This document shows positions 1-8,450 of a stretch of DNA of 64,000 nucleotides, in pieces; position 1 is the stretch's first letter; the number at the start of each line of letters is the position of its first letter. A model generated the notes under the pieces. It saw only the letters and a list, made by a program, of their open reading frames with translations, did not search any database and was not told the origin of the DNA. Position numbers and translations under genes: made by a program. Source of the DNA: F0422 sp003992255 (GTDB lineage Bacteria; Bacillota; Negativicutes; Veillonellales; Veillonellaceae); NCBI RefSeq assembly GCF_003992255.1, contig NZ_RQVA01000004.1, forward strand, positions 1 through 64,000, in the 5' to 3' direction.

Positions 1-108
1 ACCCAATGAATATATAGCAGAGTACTTCTTAAATAAACTTTTAGGAGGTTGTGTCACAAATGTTTGACTACCGTAGAGTGATATAGTTACTCTGAATGGC
101 AACGTTCA

Positions 109-137
109 TTGCTATATCAAGCAATGTATGATACAAT
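109..137 (+). promoter_or_regulatory. Probable sigma-70 promoter of the rib operon
   Basis: A TTGCTA -35 box (109-114) and a TACAAT -10 box (132-137) are separated by exactly 17 bp. They sit about 40 bp upstream of the FMN riboswitch, so transcription from here would include the whole aptamer. The same -35 hexamer recurs in the asd promoter. The assignment rests on box match and position only. Confidence 0.6.
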
Positions 138-179
138 AAACTCATCTTATAAAGATAAGAACAACAATCAAATACACGA

Positions 180-302
180 GTCTTTGAGGCAAGGTGCGAG
201 GGAAACCTCAATTCCTGACCGGCGGTATAATAGTCCGCAAGCTCTTAGGAGCAGATCCGGTGGTATTCCGGAACCGACAGTAAAGTCTGGATGGGAAAAG
301 AC
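180..302 (+). ncRNA. FMN riboswitch (RFN element)
   Basis: The leader carries the conserved RFN landmarks in order: GACCGGCGGTA (217-227), TCCGCAAGC, GCAGATCCGGTGG (251 onward), CCGACAGTAAAGTCTGGATG and a closing GGGAAAAGAC. The basal P1 helix pairs GTCTTT (180-185) with AAAGAC (297-302). FMN binding in this class shuts off riboflavin genes. Here ribD follows directly, with an intrinsic terminator between aptamer and start codon, so control by transcription attenuation is the likely mode. Confidence 0.97.
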
Positions 303-350
303 AGTATATTGGTAGCTATATATAAGCTATCAAATAATTGGAATGCTAAA

Positions 351-376
351 GGGACTATGTAGATAGTCCCTTTTTT
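351..376 (+). terminator. FMN-controlled attenuator terminator
   Basis: GGGACTAT (351-358) pairs with ATAGTCCC (363-370) around a GTAG loop and is followed by six T residues. It lies between the aptamer and the ribD ribosome binding site, the usual position of the expression platform of an FMN riboswitch. Confidence 0.92.
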
Positions 377-392
377 GTGTAGAGGTGAGCCG

Positions 393-1532
393 ATGACACA
401 CATGACAACTGATGAAAAATATATGGCAAAAGCTATTGAATTAGCTGAAAAAGCAAGAGGATGTACTTCACCGAACCCTATGGTAGGTGCGATTATCGTA
501 AAAGATGGTCGCATTATAGGTGAAGGATATCATCAAAAAGCGGGTGAACCCCATGCGGAGGTGTATGCCTTACATCAAGCAGGTATGGATGCTAAAGGTG
601 CGACCTTATATGTTACGTTAGAGCCATGCTCGCATTATGGTAAGACGCCTCCATGTGCCAAACGAGTAATCGCAGCAGGTATTTCTCGTGTCGTAATAGG
701 TATGATTGATCCAAACCCATTGGTAGCTGGAAAAGGATTACAAATGTTACAAGAAGCAGGTATTTCTGTGGAGGTTGGTGTTTTAGAACGGCAATGTGTA
801 GAAATGAATGAAGCTTTCATTACCTACATCAAAACAGGAAAGCCCTTTGTAATTTTAAAATCTGCTATGTCTATGGATGGAAAAATAGCTACTGCTAGCG
901 GAGAGTCAAAATGGATTACAAATGAAGAGGCTCGTATTGATGGCCATCGTATACGAAAAGAAGTAGATGGCATGTTAGTAGGTGTCGGAACAATTATGGC
1001 GGACAATCCATTGTTGAGCTGTCGCTTACCACAAGAAACTGTAGATAATCAACCGCATTTGTATATCTTAGATTCCCAAGGGCGAACGCCATTAGATGCT
1101 ACGATTTGGACTGTACCGAATCGTTCAATTACTATATTTGTAGGTGAAGATTGTGGGTTAGAGCAAATGGGTGCCTTTAGTGACAAAGGTGCGGAAGTGA
1201 TTGTGACACCATCTAATGAACGAGGCTTAGATATTTCTTTTATATTGGAGGAATTAGGCGCTCGTCAATGTATGAGTATTCTCATTGAGGGCGGTAGTCA
1301 AGTCATGGCTAGCTTTGTGGAAACGAAGTCTTTTGATAAATTGGTAACCTATATTGGTAACCGCATTATCGGTGGCATAGGTGCCACGCCTGCAGTAGGT
1401 GGACTAGGGTTTTCCAGCTTAGCAGATGCTGTACAATTAGATATCCACGAAGTGATGTCTGTAGGGGATAATATGAAGGTCATTAGTTATCGAAAAGAAA
1501 GAGAAGGTGTCTATGTTTACGGGGATCATTGA
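393..1532 (+). CDS. ribD: Bifunctional riboflavin deaminase/reductase RibD
   Basis: RibD deaminates the pyrimidine intermediate made from GTP and then reduces its ribose side chain, the second and third steps of riboflavin synthesis. The N-terminal cytidine-deaminase-like domain shows HAE (residues 54-56) and PCSHYGKTPPC (78-88), which supply the zinc ligands and catalytic Glu. The reductase domain begins near residue 148 and contains SMDGKIA. Total length is 379 residues, normal for the family. I chose ATG 393 because GAGGTG lies 5 bp upstream; ATG 402 is an alternative. It is the first gene behind the FMN riboswitch and its end overlaps ribE by 20 bp, suggesting translational coupling. Confidence 0.97.
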   Translation: MTHMTTDEKYMAKAIELAEKARGCTSPNPMVGAIIVKDGRIIGEGYHQKAGEPHAEVYALHQAGMDAKGATLYVTLEPCSHYGKTPPCAKRVIAAGISRVVIGMIDPNPLVAGKGLQMLQEAGISVEVGVLERQCVEMNEAFITYIKTGKPFVILKSAMSMDGKIATASGESKWITNEEARIDGHRIRKEVDGMLVGVGTIMADNPLLSCRLPQETVDNQPHLYILDSQGRTPLDATIWTVPNRSITIFVGEDCGLEQMGAFSDKGAEVIVTPSNERGLDISFILEELGARQCMSILIEGGSQVMASFVETKSFDKLVTYIGNRIIGGIGATPAVGGLGFSSLADAVQLDIHEVMSVGDNMKVISYRKEREGVYVYGDH

Positions 1533-2166
1533 GGAGATTGGCACGATACATAGTGTGAAGCGAACTCAGAATTCTCTTACATTAGAAATTTCAGGCACCC
1601 AGATTTTTGATGACTTGAAAATTGGTGATTCTGTAGCGGTGAATGGTGTATGTTTAACTGCAACGACTATAGGATCCGATCGTTTTACCGCTGATGTCAT
1701 GCCAGAATCTGTAAAAATGACTACTTTATTGAATCTTTCAGCAGGCAGTCCAGTGAATTTGGAGCGGGCTATGGCTGCTAATGGTCGTTTTGGTGGTCAC
1801 GTAGTAGCAGGACATGTAGATGGTCAGGGAAGTATTATAGGAAAAGACCATGTAGGTAATTCCATTGTATTCCGTATTACTACATCTTCTGATATTTTGC
1901 ACTATATTATATATAAGGGATCTATCACAGTAGATGGAGCTAGTTTAACAGTATCAAAGGTAGGACAAGGATGGTTTGAAATTTCCATTATCCCTCATAC
2001 AATTGGAAATACTATTTTACAATATGCTTCTATTGGTACAACAGTGAATTTAGAAACAGATATTTTTGGCCGTTATATTGAACATTTCATGAAAGATTCT
2101 TCTCAAGAATCTACTACACCTAGTAAGGTGACGATGGACACATTGTTGCGTAACGGCTTTTTATAG
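1513..2166 (+). CDS. ribE: Riboflavin synthase alpha chain
   Basis: It dismutates two molecules of 6,7-dimethyl-8-ribityllumazine to riboflavin plus the pyrimidine precursor. The 217-residue protein starts with the family signature MFTGIIEEIG and has the two tandem lumazine-binding barrels; GHVVAGHVDGQG lies in the first. ATG 1513 gives that canonical N-terminus, while in-frame GTG 1507 would only add two residues. It is second in the rib operon, overlaps ribD and is 14 bp from ribBA. Also called ribC in some nomenclatures. Confidence 0.97.
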   Translation: MFTGIIEEIGTIHSVKRTQNSLTLEISGTQIFDDLKIGDSVAVNGVCLTATTIGSDRFTADVMPESVKMTTLLNLSAGSPVNLERAMAANGRFGGHVVAGHVDGQGSIIGKDHVGNSIVFRITTSSDILHYIIYKGSITVDGASLTVSKVGQGWFEISIIPHTIGNTILQYASIGTTVNLETDIFGRYIEHFMKDSSQESTTPSKVTMDTLLRNGFL

Positions 2167-2180
2167 AAAGGATGATACTC

Positions 2181-3377
2181 ATGTCCTATACATTAAACTC
2201 TATTGAGGAAGTAATTGAAGATTTAAAAGCAGGAAAACCTGTCATAATCGTTGATGATGAAAGCAGAGAAAACGAAGGTGATTTAGTCATTGCTGCTGAA
2301 TTTGCTACTAGAGAAACGGTAAACTTCATTATTAAAGAAGCACGAGGATTACTTTGCACTCCTATGCTAGAAGCAGACTTGCTTCGTTTAGGCATTCCAC
2401 AAATGGTTGAAAAGAATACAGATAATCATGAAACTGCGTTCACTGTATCTGTAGACCATGTAGATACGACTACTGGCATTTCTCCTGAAGAACGTGCTAT
2501 AACGATGCAGAAGCTCATTGACCCTAATGCAAAACCAGAAGACTTTAGACGCCCTGGACATGTATTCCCGTTGCGTTATAAAGAAGGTGGCGTATTGGTT
2601 CGTCAAGGTCATACAGAAGCTTCTATTGACCTTTGTAAATTAGCCGGATTATATCCAGCAGCAGCGATTTGTGAAATTACAAATGATGAAGGCTATATGT
2701 CTCGTATGGATGATTTAGTGGCGTTTAGTAAGAAGCATAATTTAAAAATTGCTTCTGTGGAAGCCTTAGTGGAATATAGAAAACGTCATGACAAATTGGT
2801 GAGTATTGCTGCAGAAACTAAGTTACCTACCAAATTTGGTGAGTTCCGCATCATCGTTTTTAAAAATGAAGTGGATCACAAAGAACATCTGATGATTGTA
2901 AAAGGTGATGTGCGTGGAAAATCTGATGTGTTGATGCGTATTCATTCTGAGTGCTTAACAGGGGATGTATTTGGTTCTCATCGTTGTGACTGTGGGGAAC
3001 AATTGGAAAATGCATTGCGCTCTATTGAAGAGCAAGGAGAAGGCATTGTTATATACATGCGTCAGGAAGGTCGTGGCATAGGTTTAACTAATAAAATCAA
3101 AGCTTACACATTGCAAGATCAAGGTTATGATACAGTGGAGGCTAACGTAAAGCTAGGGTTCCCTCCTGATATGCGTGAATATTCGTTGGCGGCACAAATG
3201 CTTCGTGAATTAGATGTGAAAAGTGTTAAGTTATTAACGAATAATCCTGAAAAGAAAGAGGATTTAGAACGTTGGGGTATTACTGTATCTAAGCGCGTTC
3301 CTATTGTGATTAAAGCCAATAGCATCAACGCTAAGTATTTGAGCACAAAGAAAGAAAAAATGCGTCATATGTTGTAA
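2181..3377 (+). CDS. ribBA: Bifunctional DHBP synthase / GTP cyclohydrolase II RibBA
   Basis: This fusion makes both riboflavin precursors: 3,4-dihydroxy-2-butanone 4-phosphate from ribulose 5-phosphate (N-terminal half) and the pyrimidine from GTP (C-terminal half). The RibB domain shows DDESRENEGD at residues 25-34. The RibA domain shows HSECLTGDVFGSHRCDCG from about residue 254, with the zinc cysteines, and RQEGRGIGL near 294. At 398 residues it is full length for the fusion. AAAGGA lies 8 bp before ATG 2181. Third gene of the rib operon. Confidence 0.97.
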   Translation: MSYTLNSIEEVIEDLKAGKPVIIVDDESRENEGDLVIAAEFATRETVNFIIKEARGLLCTPMLEADLLRLGIPQMVEKNTDNHETAFTVSVDHVDTTTGISPEERAITMQKLIDPNAKPEDFRRPGHVFPLRYKEGGVLVRQGHTEASIDLCKLAGLYPAAAICEITNDEGYMSRMDDLVAFSKKHNLKIASVEALVEYRKRHDKLVSIAAETKLPTKFGEFRIIVFKNEVDHKEHLMIVKGDVRGKSDVLMRIHSECLTGDVFGSHRCDCGEQLENALRSIEEQGEGIVIYMRQEGRGIGLTNKIKAYTLQDQGYDTVEANVKLGFPPDMREYSLAAQMLRELDVKSVKLLTNNPEKKEDLERWGITVSKRVPIVIKANSINAKYLSTKKEKMRHML

Positions 3378-3466
3378 TATTGTTTGAAATGCTATGTATG
3401 ACTACTAGTATGATGAAACGTTTGATGCTATAGTTAACTATATTGAAATTAATAAGGAGATATACA

Positions 3467-3925
3467 ATGATTCAAGAAGGTAAATTGATAGGTACTGGTA
3501 AAAAATTTGCTATTATCGGATCTCGTTTTAATGAGTTTATTACATCTAAATTAATTAGTGGTGCTAAAGATGCCTTGTTACGACATGATGTACAAGATAG
3601 TGATATTACTACAATCTGGGTACCAGGTGCATTTGAAATTCCTCTAATTGCTCAAAAAGCTGCAAAAAGTGGAAAATATGATGCTGTGATTTGTTTAGGT
3701 GCTGTTATCCGCGGAGCAACGACTCATTATGATTATGTATGCAATGAAGTAGCCAAAGGGATTGCACATGTATCTTTAGAATCTGGCGTACCTGTGATGT
3801 TTGGTGTAGTTACTACTGAAAATATTGAACAAGCTATTGAACGTGCTGGTACAAAAGCAGGCAATAAAGGTTTCGATTGCGCAATGGGGGCTATCGAAAT
3901 GATCAATCTATTGGAGTCTATGTAG
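3467..3925 (+). CDS. ribH: Lumazine synthase (riboflavin synthase beta chain)
   Basis: RibH condenses the RibA/RibD product with dihydroxybutanone phosphate to form 6,7-dimethyl-8-ribityllumazine and usually assembles into 60-mer capsids or pentamers. The 152-residue protein has GSRFNEF near residues 18-24, WVPGAFEIP at 51-59 and GAVIRGATTHYDY at 78-90 with the catalytic His87. AAGGAGA precedes ATG 3467. It is last in the rib operon after an 89-bp gap that holds a 14-bp AT-rich palindrome (3429-3442) of unknown role. Confidence 0.97.
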   Translation: MIQEGKLIGTGKKFAIIGSRFNEFITSKLISGAKDALLRHDVQDSDITTIWVPGAFEIPLIAQKAAKSGKYDAVICLGAVIRGATTHYDYVCNEVAKGIAHVSLESGVPVMFGVVTTENIEQAIERAGTKAGNKGFDCAMGAIEMINLLESM

Positions 3926-3939
3926 AAAGAAGGATATCC

Positions 3940-4812
3940 GTGGATTTTATTAAACGTTATACAACAGCAGAAGGACTTAGACTTTCCATTGCTGTTACAA
4001 CAGATACAGTAGAAGAGGCGAGAGTTCGCCATGATTTATGGCCGGTGGCAACAGCGGCTCTTGGTCGTACTATGACGGGAGCTATGTTAATGGCCAGCGA
4101 CTTTAAAAATGATGAGAATGTTAGCATTCGTTTGCGTGGTGATGGTCCGTTGGGGATTGTTCATGTAGATGCATTTAGTAATAATACAGTTCGTGGCTAT
4201 GTAGATCATCCACATGTGGATGTACCATTGCAACGAGCAGGTAAATTAGATGTGGGGGCTGCTGTTGGACGCACTGGGGAAGTGCAAGTTACACGATTTA
4301 CGAAGCTACGACAAAATTATACATCCCAAAGTCCAATTCAAACAGGCGAAGTAGCTGAAGACTTAGCTTATTATTTAGCGATGTCCGAGCAAGTGGGGTC
4401 CGTTTTAAGTTTAGGAGTCTTAGTAGATCCTGACTATCATACAGTTGTAGCTGGCGGATTCTTAATTCAAGCCTTACCAGATGTTACGAATGATGCTTTT
4501 GACATGATTGAAGCTAATTTGCAGACAATTGGTCCTATTACAAAATACTTAACAACACATCCTAATGCAGAGCAATTAATGGAGAGAATCCTTAAAGGGT
4601 TTACTGTACAGGAAGTGTATAGTGAAAGAGTACATTTTGAATGTCCATGTAGCCGAGATAGATTCTTCGATCGTCTAGCTAGTTTACCAATGCATGATAA
4701 AAAGGAGCTTGCTCAAGACGAGGTAACTGAATTAACATGTCATTATTGTAATGAAAAGTATCATTTTTCCAAAGAGGATATGCAAACATTATTGATTGAA
4801 GATGTGCATTAA
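3940..4812 (+). CDS. hslO: Redox-regulated chaperone Hsp33
   Basis: Hsp33 is a cytoplasmic holdase activated by oxidation, which releases zinc from four conserved cysteines. These are visible near the C-terminus as C-P-C (residues 235 and 237) and C-H-Y-C (267 and 270), in the expected CxC...CxxC pattern. Length is 290 residues, typical. I chose the GTG start at 3940 because AAGAAGGA lies just upstream and the sequence VDFIKRYTTAEG is the usual N-terminus; the longer reading would overlap ribH by about 50 bp. It may be cotranscribed with ribH and with mtnA 29 bp downstream. Confidence 0.95.
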   Translation: MDFIKRYTTAEGLRLSIAVTTDTVEEARVRHDLWPVATAALGRTMTGAMLMASDFKNDENVSIRLRGDGPLGIVHVDAFSNNTVRGYVDHPHVDVPLQRAGKLDVGAAVGRTGEVQVTRFTKLRQNYTSQSPIQTGEVAEDLAYYLAMSEQVGSVLSLGVLVDPDYHTVVAGGFLIQALPDVTNDAFDMIEANLQTIGPITKYLTTHPNAEQLMERILKGFTVQEVYSERVHFECPCSRDRFFDRLASLPMHDKKELAQDEVTELTCHYCNEKYHFSKEDMQTLLIEDVH

Positions 4813-4841
4813 CAGAAATAATCTCTACGGAGGGAATAAGT

Positions 4842-5894
4842 ATGAAAAGCATTGAATGGAATGGAACAGAAGTCATCATCTTAGACCAAACCAAATTACC
4901 TACATCTGTGGAATACTTACACTGTACAGATTGGCGACAGGTAGCAGAGGCTATTAAAATGCTCCGTGTTCGAGGTGCACCAGCGATTGGTGTATCCGCT
5001 GCCTATGGATTGATTTTAGCCTTCCGTGAAAGTTTTCATCGAGGTGGATCCAGTGTAGAAATTCTAACGGAGTTTAGAGCTTTTGCGGAAACCTTACGTC
5101 AAACTAGACCTACAGCCGTCAATCTGATGTGGGCTATTGACCGGATATTACGAGTGGTTGATACTTTTACAGGTCATATTAATGAGTTAGATGAAGTTCT
5201 TGTTAAAGAAGCGATTGCCATCGATACAGAAGATGTAGCCTTAAATGTGAGCATGGCAAAACATGGTGCTACTTTATTTCAGGATAAAGAAAACTATCGT
5301 ATTTTGACTCATTGTAATGCAGGAGCCTTGGCTACTGCTGGCATTGGGACTGCCCTAGGAGTGATTCGAGAAGTACATGCACAAGGACGACTAGAGCGTG
5401 TGTATGCAGATGAAACACGACCACTATTACAAGGGTCTCGTCTGACTGCTTTTGAGTTGCATCAAGATGGTATTCCTGTCACATTACAGACGGATAATAT
5501 GGCTGGTTATGCTATGCAACAAGGTTTGATTGACGCAGTTATCGTGGGTGCTGACCGAATTACGTTAGAAGGAGACGTGGCCAACAAAATTGGTACCTAT
5601 AGTGTAGCTGTATTGGCAAAGCATCATAATATTCCTTTCTATGTAGCAGCACCATATAGCACATTTGACTTTTCTATGGAAACAGGGAACAATATTCCTA
5701 TTGAAATGCGTAATCCTCAAGAAGTGCTACAATTTCAGGGAGTTCCTTCTGCACCACAAGGTATTGAAGTATTGAATCCTGCGTTTGATGTTACACCTCA
5801 TGAACTAGTAACAGCTATCATCACAGAAGAAGGAGTATTACGACCTCCTTTCATAGATAGTATTCGTGGTTTACAAGAAAAGAAAATGAAATAG
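4842..5894 (+). CDS. mtnA: S-methyl-5-thioribose-1-phosphate isomerase
   Basis: MtnA converts methylthioribose 1-phosphate to methylthioribulose 1-phosphate in methionine salvage. The 350-residue protein shows RVRGAPAIG (42-50), the catalytic-Cys motif HCNAGALAT near residue 157 and GADRIT with the catalytic Asp near 238, within the aIF2B-like fold. It has a GGAGGG ribosome binding site and lies 9 bp before an MTA/SAH deaminase gene, so the two are probably cotranscribed. No other salvage genes (mtnK, mtnB, mtnD) are in the window. Members of this family may act on related pentose phosphates. Confidence 0.93.
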   Translation: MKSIEWNGTEVIILDQTKLPTSVEYLHCTDWRQVAEAIKMLRVRGAPAIGVSAAYGLILAFRESFHRGGSSVEILTEFRAFAETLRQTRPTAVNLMWAIDRILRVVDTFTGHINELDEVLVKEAIAIDTEDVALNVSMAKHGATLFQDKENYRILTHCNAGALATAGIGTALGVIREVHAQGRLERVYADETRPLLQGSRLTAFELHQDGIPVTLQTDNMAGYAMQQGLIDAVIVGADRITLEGDVANKIGTYSVAVLAKHHNIPFYVAAPYSTFDFSMETGNNIPIEMRNPQEVLQFQGVPSAPQGIEVLNPAFDVTPHELVTAIITEEGVLRPPFIDSIRGLQEKKMK

Positions 5895-5903
5895 GAGTAT
5901 AGC

Positions 5904-7181
5904 ATGGTAGATTTAGTCATTACACATGTAGATGTGTTACAAGGAAATACGATTATAAGAGATACTGCCATTGTAATTGACAATGGATATATCAAAGATT
6001 TTGTACCTAATACAGACGTACCACAATCTAAAGAAGTCATTGATGGTAAAGGTATGTTAGCTACGCCAGGTATGGTGAATACACATACGCATATTGCAAT
6101 GGGATTGTTGCGTAACTATGCTGATGATCTAGAATTAATGGACTGGTTACAAACTGCGATCTGGCCAGCAGAGGCAAAATTGAATGATCATTTAGCCTAT
6201 TGGGGTACGCAATTAGGTATTGCAGAAATGTTCCGGTCTGGTACAACTTGCTTTAGCGATATGTATTTTTTTATGGATCAAACAGCAGAAGCAGTGAAAG
6301 AAACAGGTATCCGTGCCGTATTATCCCGCGGCATGGCAGGTGTAGCTCCTACGGCAGAACAAGCATTAGTAGAAAGTAAAGAATTGTTCTTAAACTATCA
6401 TGGGTATAATCAGGGCCAAATTAAAGTAATGCTAGGACCTCATGCTCCTTATACGTGCCCAGATGACTACATAGAAAAAGTTGTGAACCTAGGCCAAGAG
6501 TTAGGGGCTCAAATTCATATGCACTTAAGTGAAACTAAGGGTGAAGTAGAGAACGTTATCAAAGCGACAGGTAAAACACCTATTGCTCATATGAATGATT
6601 TAGGCTTATTTGATTTAGGCTGTTTAGCAGCGCATTGTGTTCATGTCACTGATGAAGATATGGATATTATGAAAGAAAAATCAGTTCGTGTAGCACATAA
6701 TCCACAATCAAATCTGAAATTAGCCAGTGGCATTGCACCAGTTCCAGAAATGCTTGCCAAAGGGATTGTGGTAGGTTTGGGGACAGATGGTTCAGCTAGT
6801 AACAACAATGCAGACATGCTAGAAGAAGTGCGCTTAGCGGCAATGTTGCATAAAGCGCGTTTATATGATCCATTGGCTATACCTGCTCAAACTGCATGGG
6901 AATTAGGAACTGTAATGGGGGCAAAAGCATTAGACTATGATGATCTTGGTGTATTAGAGGCTGAATATCGTGCTGATATCGTTCTCTATGATACATCAGG
7001 ATTACATTGGCAACCTCGCTACAATGACGTAGCCTCCTTGGTATATGCTGCGAATGCATCTGATGCAACTACTGTTGTAGTAGGCGGCAAAGCGGTGATG
7101 AAGGATAAAGAATTATTGACGATTGATGAAGAAAAATTGCGCCATGAAATTAAAGTGGCACAAGCTATCTTTCAAGCGTAG
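5904..7181 (+). CDS. mtaD: 5-methylthioadenosine/S-adenosylhomocysteine deaminase
   Basis: This amidohydrolase-superfamily enzyme is expected to deaminate MTA, SAH or related adenosyl compounds to inosyl derivatives. Metal-site motifs appear in order: HTHIAMG near residue 60, HMHLSE, AAHCVHV and GTDGSASNNN. It has 425 residues, full length. It follows mtnA with a 9-bp gap, which supports a role in recycling S-adenosyl by-products. Substrate range cannot be told from sequence; guanine or other aminohydrolase activities are possible relatives. Confidence 0.88.
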   Translation: MVDLVITHVDVLQGNTIIRDTAIVIDNGYIKDFVPNTDVPQSKEVIDGKGMLATPGMVNTHTHIAMGLLRNYADDLELMDWLQTAIWPAEAKLNDHLAYWGTQLGIAEMFRSGTTCFSDMYFFMDQTAEAVKETGIRAVLSRGMAGVAPTAEQALVESKELFLNYHGYNQGQIKVMLGPHAPYTCPDDYIEKVVNLGQELGAQIHMHLSETKGEVENVIKATGKTPIAHMNDLGLFDLGCLAAHCVHVTDEDMDIMKEKSVRVAHNPQSNLKLASGIAPVPEMLAKGIVVGLGTDGSASNNNADMLEEVRLAAMLHKARLYDPLAIPAQTAWELGTVMGAKALDYDDLGVLEAEYRADIVLYDTSGLHWQPRYNDVASLVYAANASDATTVVVGGKAVMKDKELLTIDEEKLRHEIKVAQAIFQA

Positions 7182-7300
7182 TAGGAGTTAGTATAAGTTG
7201 ATCCAGCTATTTATTGGGGATGCTCAGTGATATATCGTAGTTCCTGACTTATGGATTTAATGATTCCTTTCATAGTGTTGTTATAGCTATATCATTTATA

Positions 7301-7327
7301 AGCGAGGTCTAATAGGCCTCGCTTTTA
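7301..7327 (+). terminator. Intrinsic terminator of the mtnA-mtaD unit
   Basis: AGCGAGGTCT pairs with AGGCCTCGCT in a 10-bp stem (one G-T pair) with an AAT loop, followed by TTTTAATT. It lies 120 bp past the mtaD stop; the intervening sequence (7182-7300) shows no gene. Confidence 0.85.
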
Positions 7328-7328
7328 A

Positions 7329-7357
7329 TTGACAAAAGATTTCATTTATATTATGAT
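7329..7357 (+). promoter_or_regulatory. Consensus sigma-70 promoter for the iron-uptake unit
   Basis: TTGACA (7329-7334) and TATGAT (7352-7357) are separated by exactly 17 bp. The -10 box lies inside a Fur-like palindrome, so repressor and RNA polymerase would compete. Transcription would start near 7364, leaving a leader of roughly 110 nt before the lipoprotein gene. Confidence 0.8.
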
Positions 7358-7367
7358 AATCATATTG
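7349..7367. promoter_or_regulatory. Fur-type operator
   Basis: The core TATGAT-A-ATCATA (7352-7364) is a perfect inverted repeat around one central base and closely matches the classical Fur box (GATAATGATAATCATTATC). It overlaps the -10 element of the promoter feeding a substrate-binding lipoprotein and a TonB receptor, as expected for iron-dependent repression. The identity of the repressor is inferred. Confidence 0.8.
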
Positions 7368-7432
7368 ATTTAACATTTTGTAAATTTAAGTAACAAGTGA
7401 GCAAGTGCTCAATATATAGTATTCGGATAAGT

Positions 7433-7463
7433 TCCATTTTCCTTAGGGAAGATGGATTTTTTT
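7433..7463 (+). terminator. Terminator-like hairpin in the leader
   Basis: TCCATTTTCC (7433-7442) pairs with GGAAGATGGA (7447-7456) around TTAG and is followed by seven T residues, then the ribosome binding site GGGAGG at 7467. Because it lies between promoter and start codon it is a candidate attenuator and not an end-of-operon terminator. A small GAGC-aagt-GCTC hairpin (7399-7410) lies upstream in the same leader. No known riboswitch class is recognisable. Confidence 0.6.
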
Positions 7464-7478
7464 GTTGGGAGGAAACCA

Positions 7479-8429
7479 ATGCGACGGTGGAATACAGTAG
7501 CTTGTGTCTCTGTTTTATGTGGATTGCTAGTCGTATCAGGGTGCTCTTGGACTGGAGATACTCCAACAGCAGTAAGCCAAGAGGCATCTACGAGAACAGA
7601 AATTGACAAAACTGGAGCCTCAGTGGTTATGCCAACTCATCCTAAACGGGTAGTTATATTAAATACGGCTAATATTGATATGTATTTAGCGGTAGAAGGT
7701 ACAATTGTAGGGCGTATGGATGCGGCGTCTCTCACAGGGGATTTACGTGAAAAGGTTAAGGATATTCCTTCAGTAGGGAATACATATAATCCAGATATAG
7801 AAAAGATTATTAGTCTCCATCCAGATTTGGTGATTGGTATGAATATAGCAAATCACATAAAACTTCGGGAGGCTTTAACATCAGCTAACATTCCTTTGTA
7901 TATTAATGATTTAGATTCTTTTGAAGATGTCAATCGGTCCCTGCAACTATTCGGTGAGCTTACGAATCATCCAGATATAAGCAAGATACAAATAGAGAAA
8001 ATCAATACTGTATTTGCAAACTATCAAGCGAAAATAAAGGATAAGCCACATCCTAAAACATTGTTATTACTGGGTACACCAGGTAACCTAAATGTAAGTA
8101 CAGAACATTCATTTAGTGGAAAATTATTGGATACCTTAGGTGCTGATAATATTGGCAAATATATAGGAAGCGATGCATCGTATGTACCACTTAGTTTAGA
8201 ATTTATTCAGGAACAAAATCCTGAGCGAATTATTTTTGTTGTTATGTATCCAGACCCATCGATTAAGGAATCCTTTTTGAAAGAGATGCAGTCGAATCCA
8301 GCATGGCAACATGTAAAAGCTGTAGAAATGGGACAGATCCACTATGTGCCGGGTGGTTTATTTGCATTGAATCCTGGCACAAGAATTACAAACACATTGG
8401 AATTAATGTATAACGCATTATATGAATAA
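7479..8429 (+). CDS. Iron/haem-type ABC transporter substrate-binding lipoprotein
   Basis: This is a periplasmic-binding protein of the BtuF/FepB class that would capture a ferric chelate, haem or corrinoid for an inner-membrane ABC importer. The N-terminus is a lipoprotein signal with lipobox VVSGC and predicted lipidated Cys22. Further in are PKRVVILN, the IEKIISLHPDLVIG pattern typical of the family, and a long bridging helix region. It has 316 residues. I chose ATG 7479 because GGGAGGAAA lies 5 bp upstream; a start at 7452 would fall within the leader hairpin. It is followed after 21 bp by a TonB receptor; no permease or ATPase is nearby. Fur-like control favours an iron-related substrate. 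Confidence 0.88.
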   Translation: MRRWNTVACVSVLCGLLVVSGCSWTGDTPTAVSQEASTRTEIDKTGASVVMPTHPKRVVILNTANIDMYLAVEGTIVGRMDAASLTGDLREKVKDIPSVGNTYNPDIEKIISLHPDLVIGMNIANHIKLREALTSANIPLYINDLDSFEDVNRSLQLFGELTNHPDISKIQIEKINTVFANYQAKIKDKPHPKTLLLLGTPGNLNVSTEHSFSGKLLDTLGADNIGKYIGSDASYVPLSLEFIQEQNPERIIFVVMYPDPSIKESFLKEMQSNPAWQHVKAVEMGQIHYVPGGLFALNPGTRITNTLELMYNALYE

Positions 8430-8450
8430 TCATAATGGAGGAGAAAGATT

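Noticed and set aside
60..86. Very short reading frame (8 codons) after TTAGGAGG near the left edge
   Set aside because: Too short and upstream of the rib promoter; no sign of a leader-peptide function.
109..315. 68-codon open frame across the FMN leader
   Set aside because: It overlaps the riboswitch aptamer, whose conserved bases explain the sequence; no ribosome binding site.
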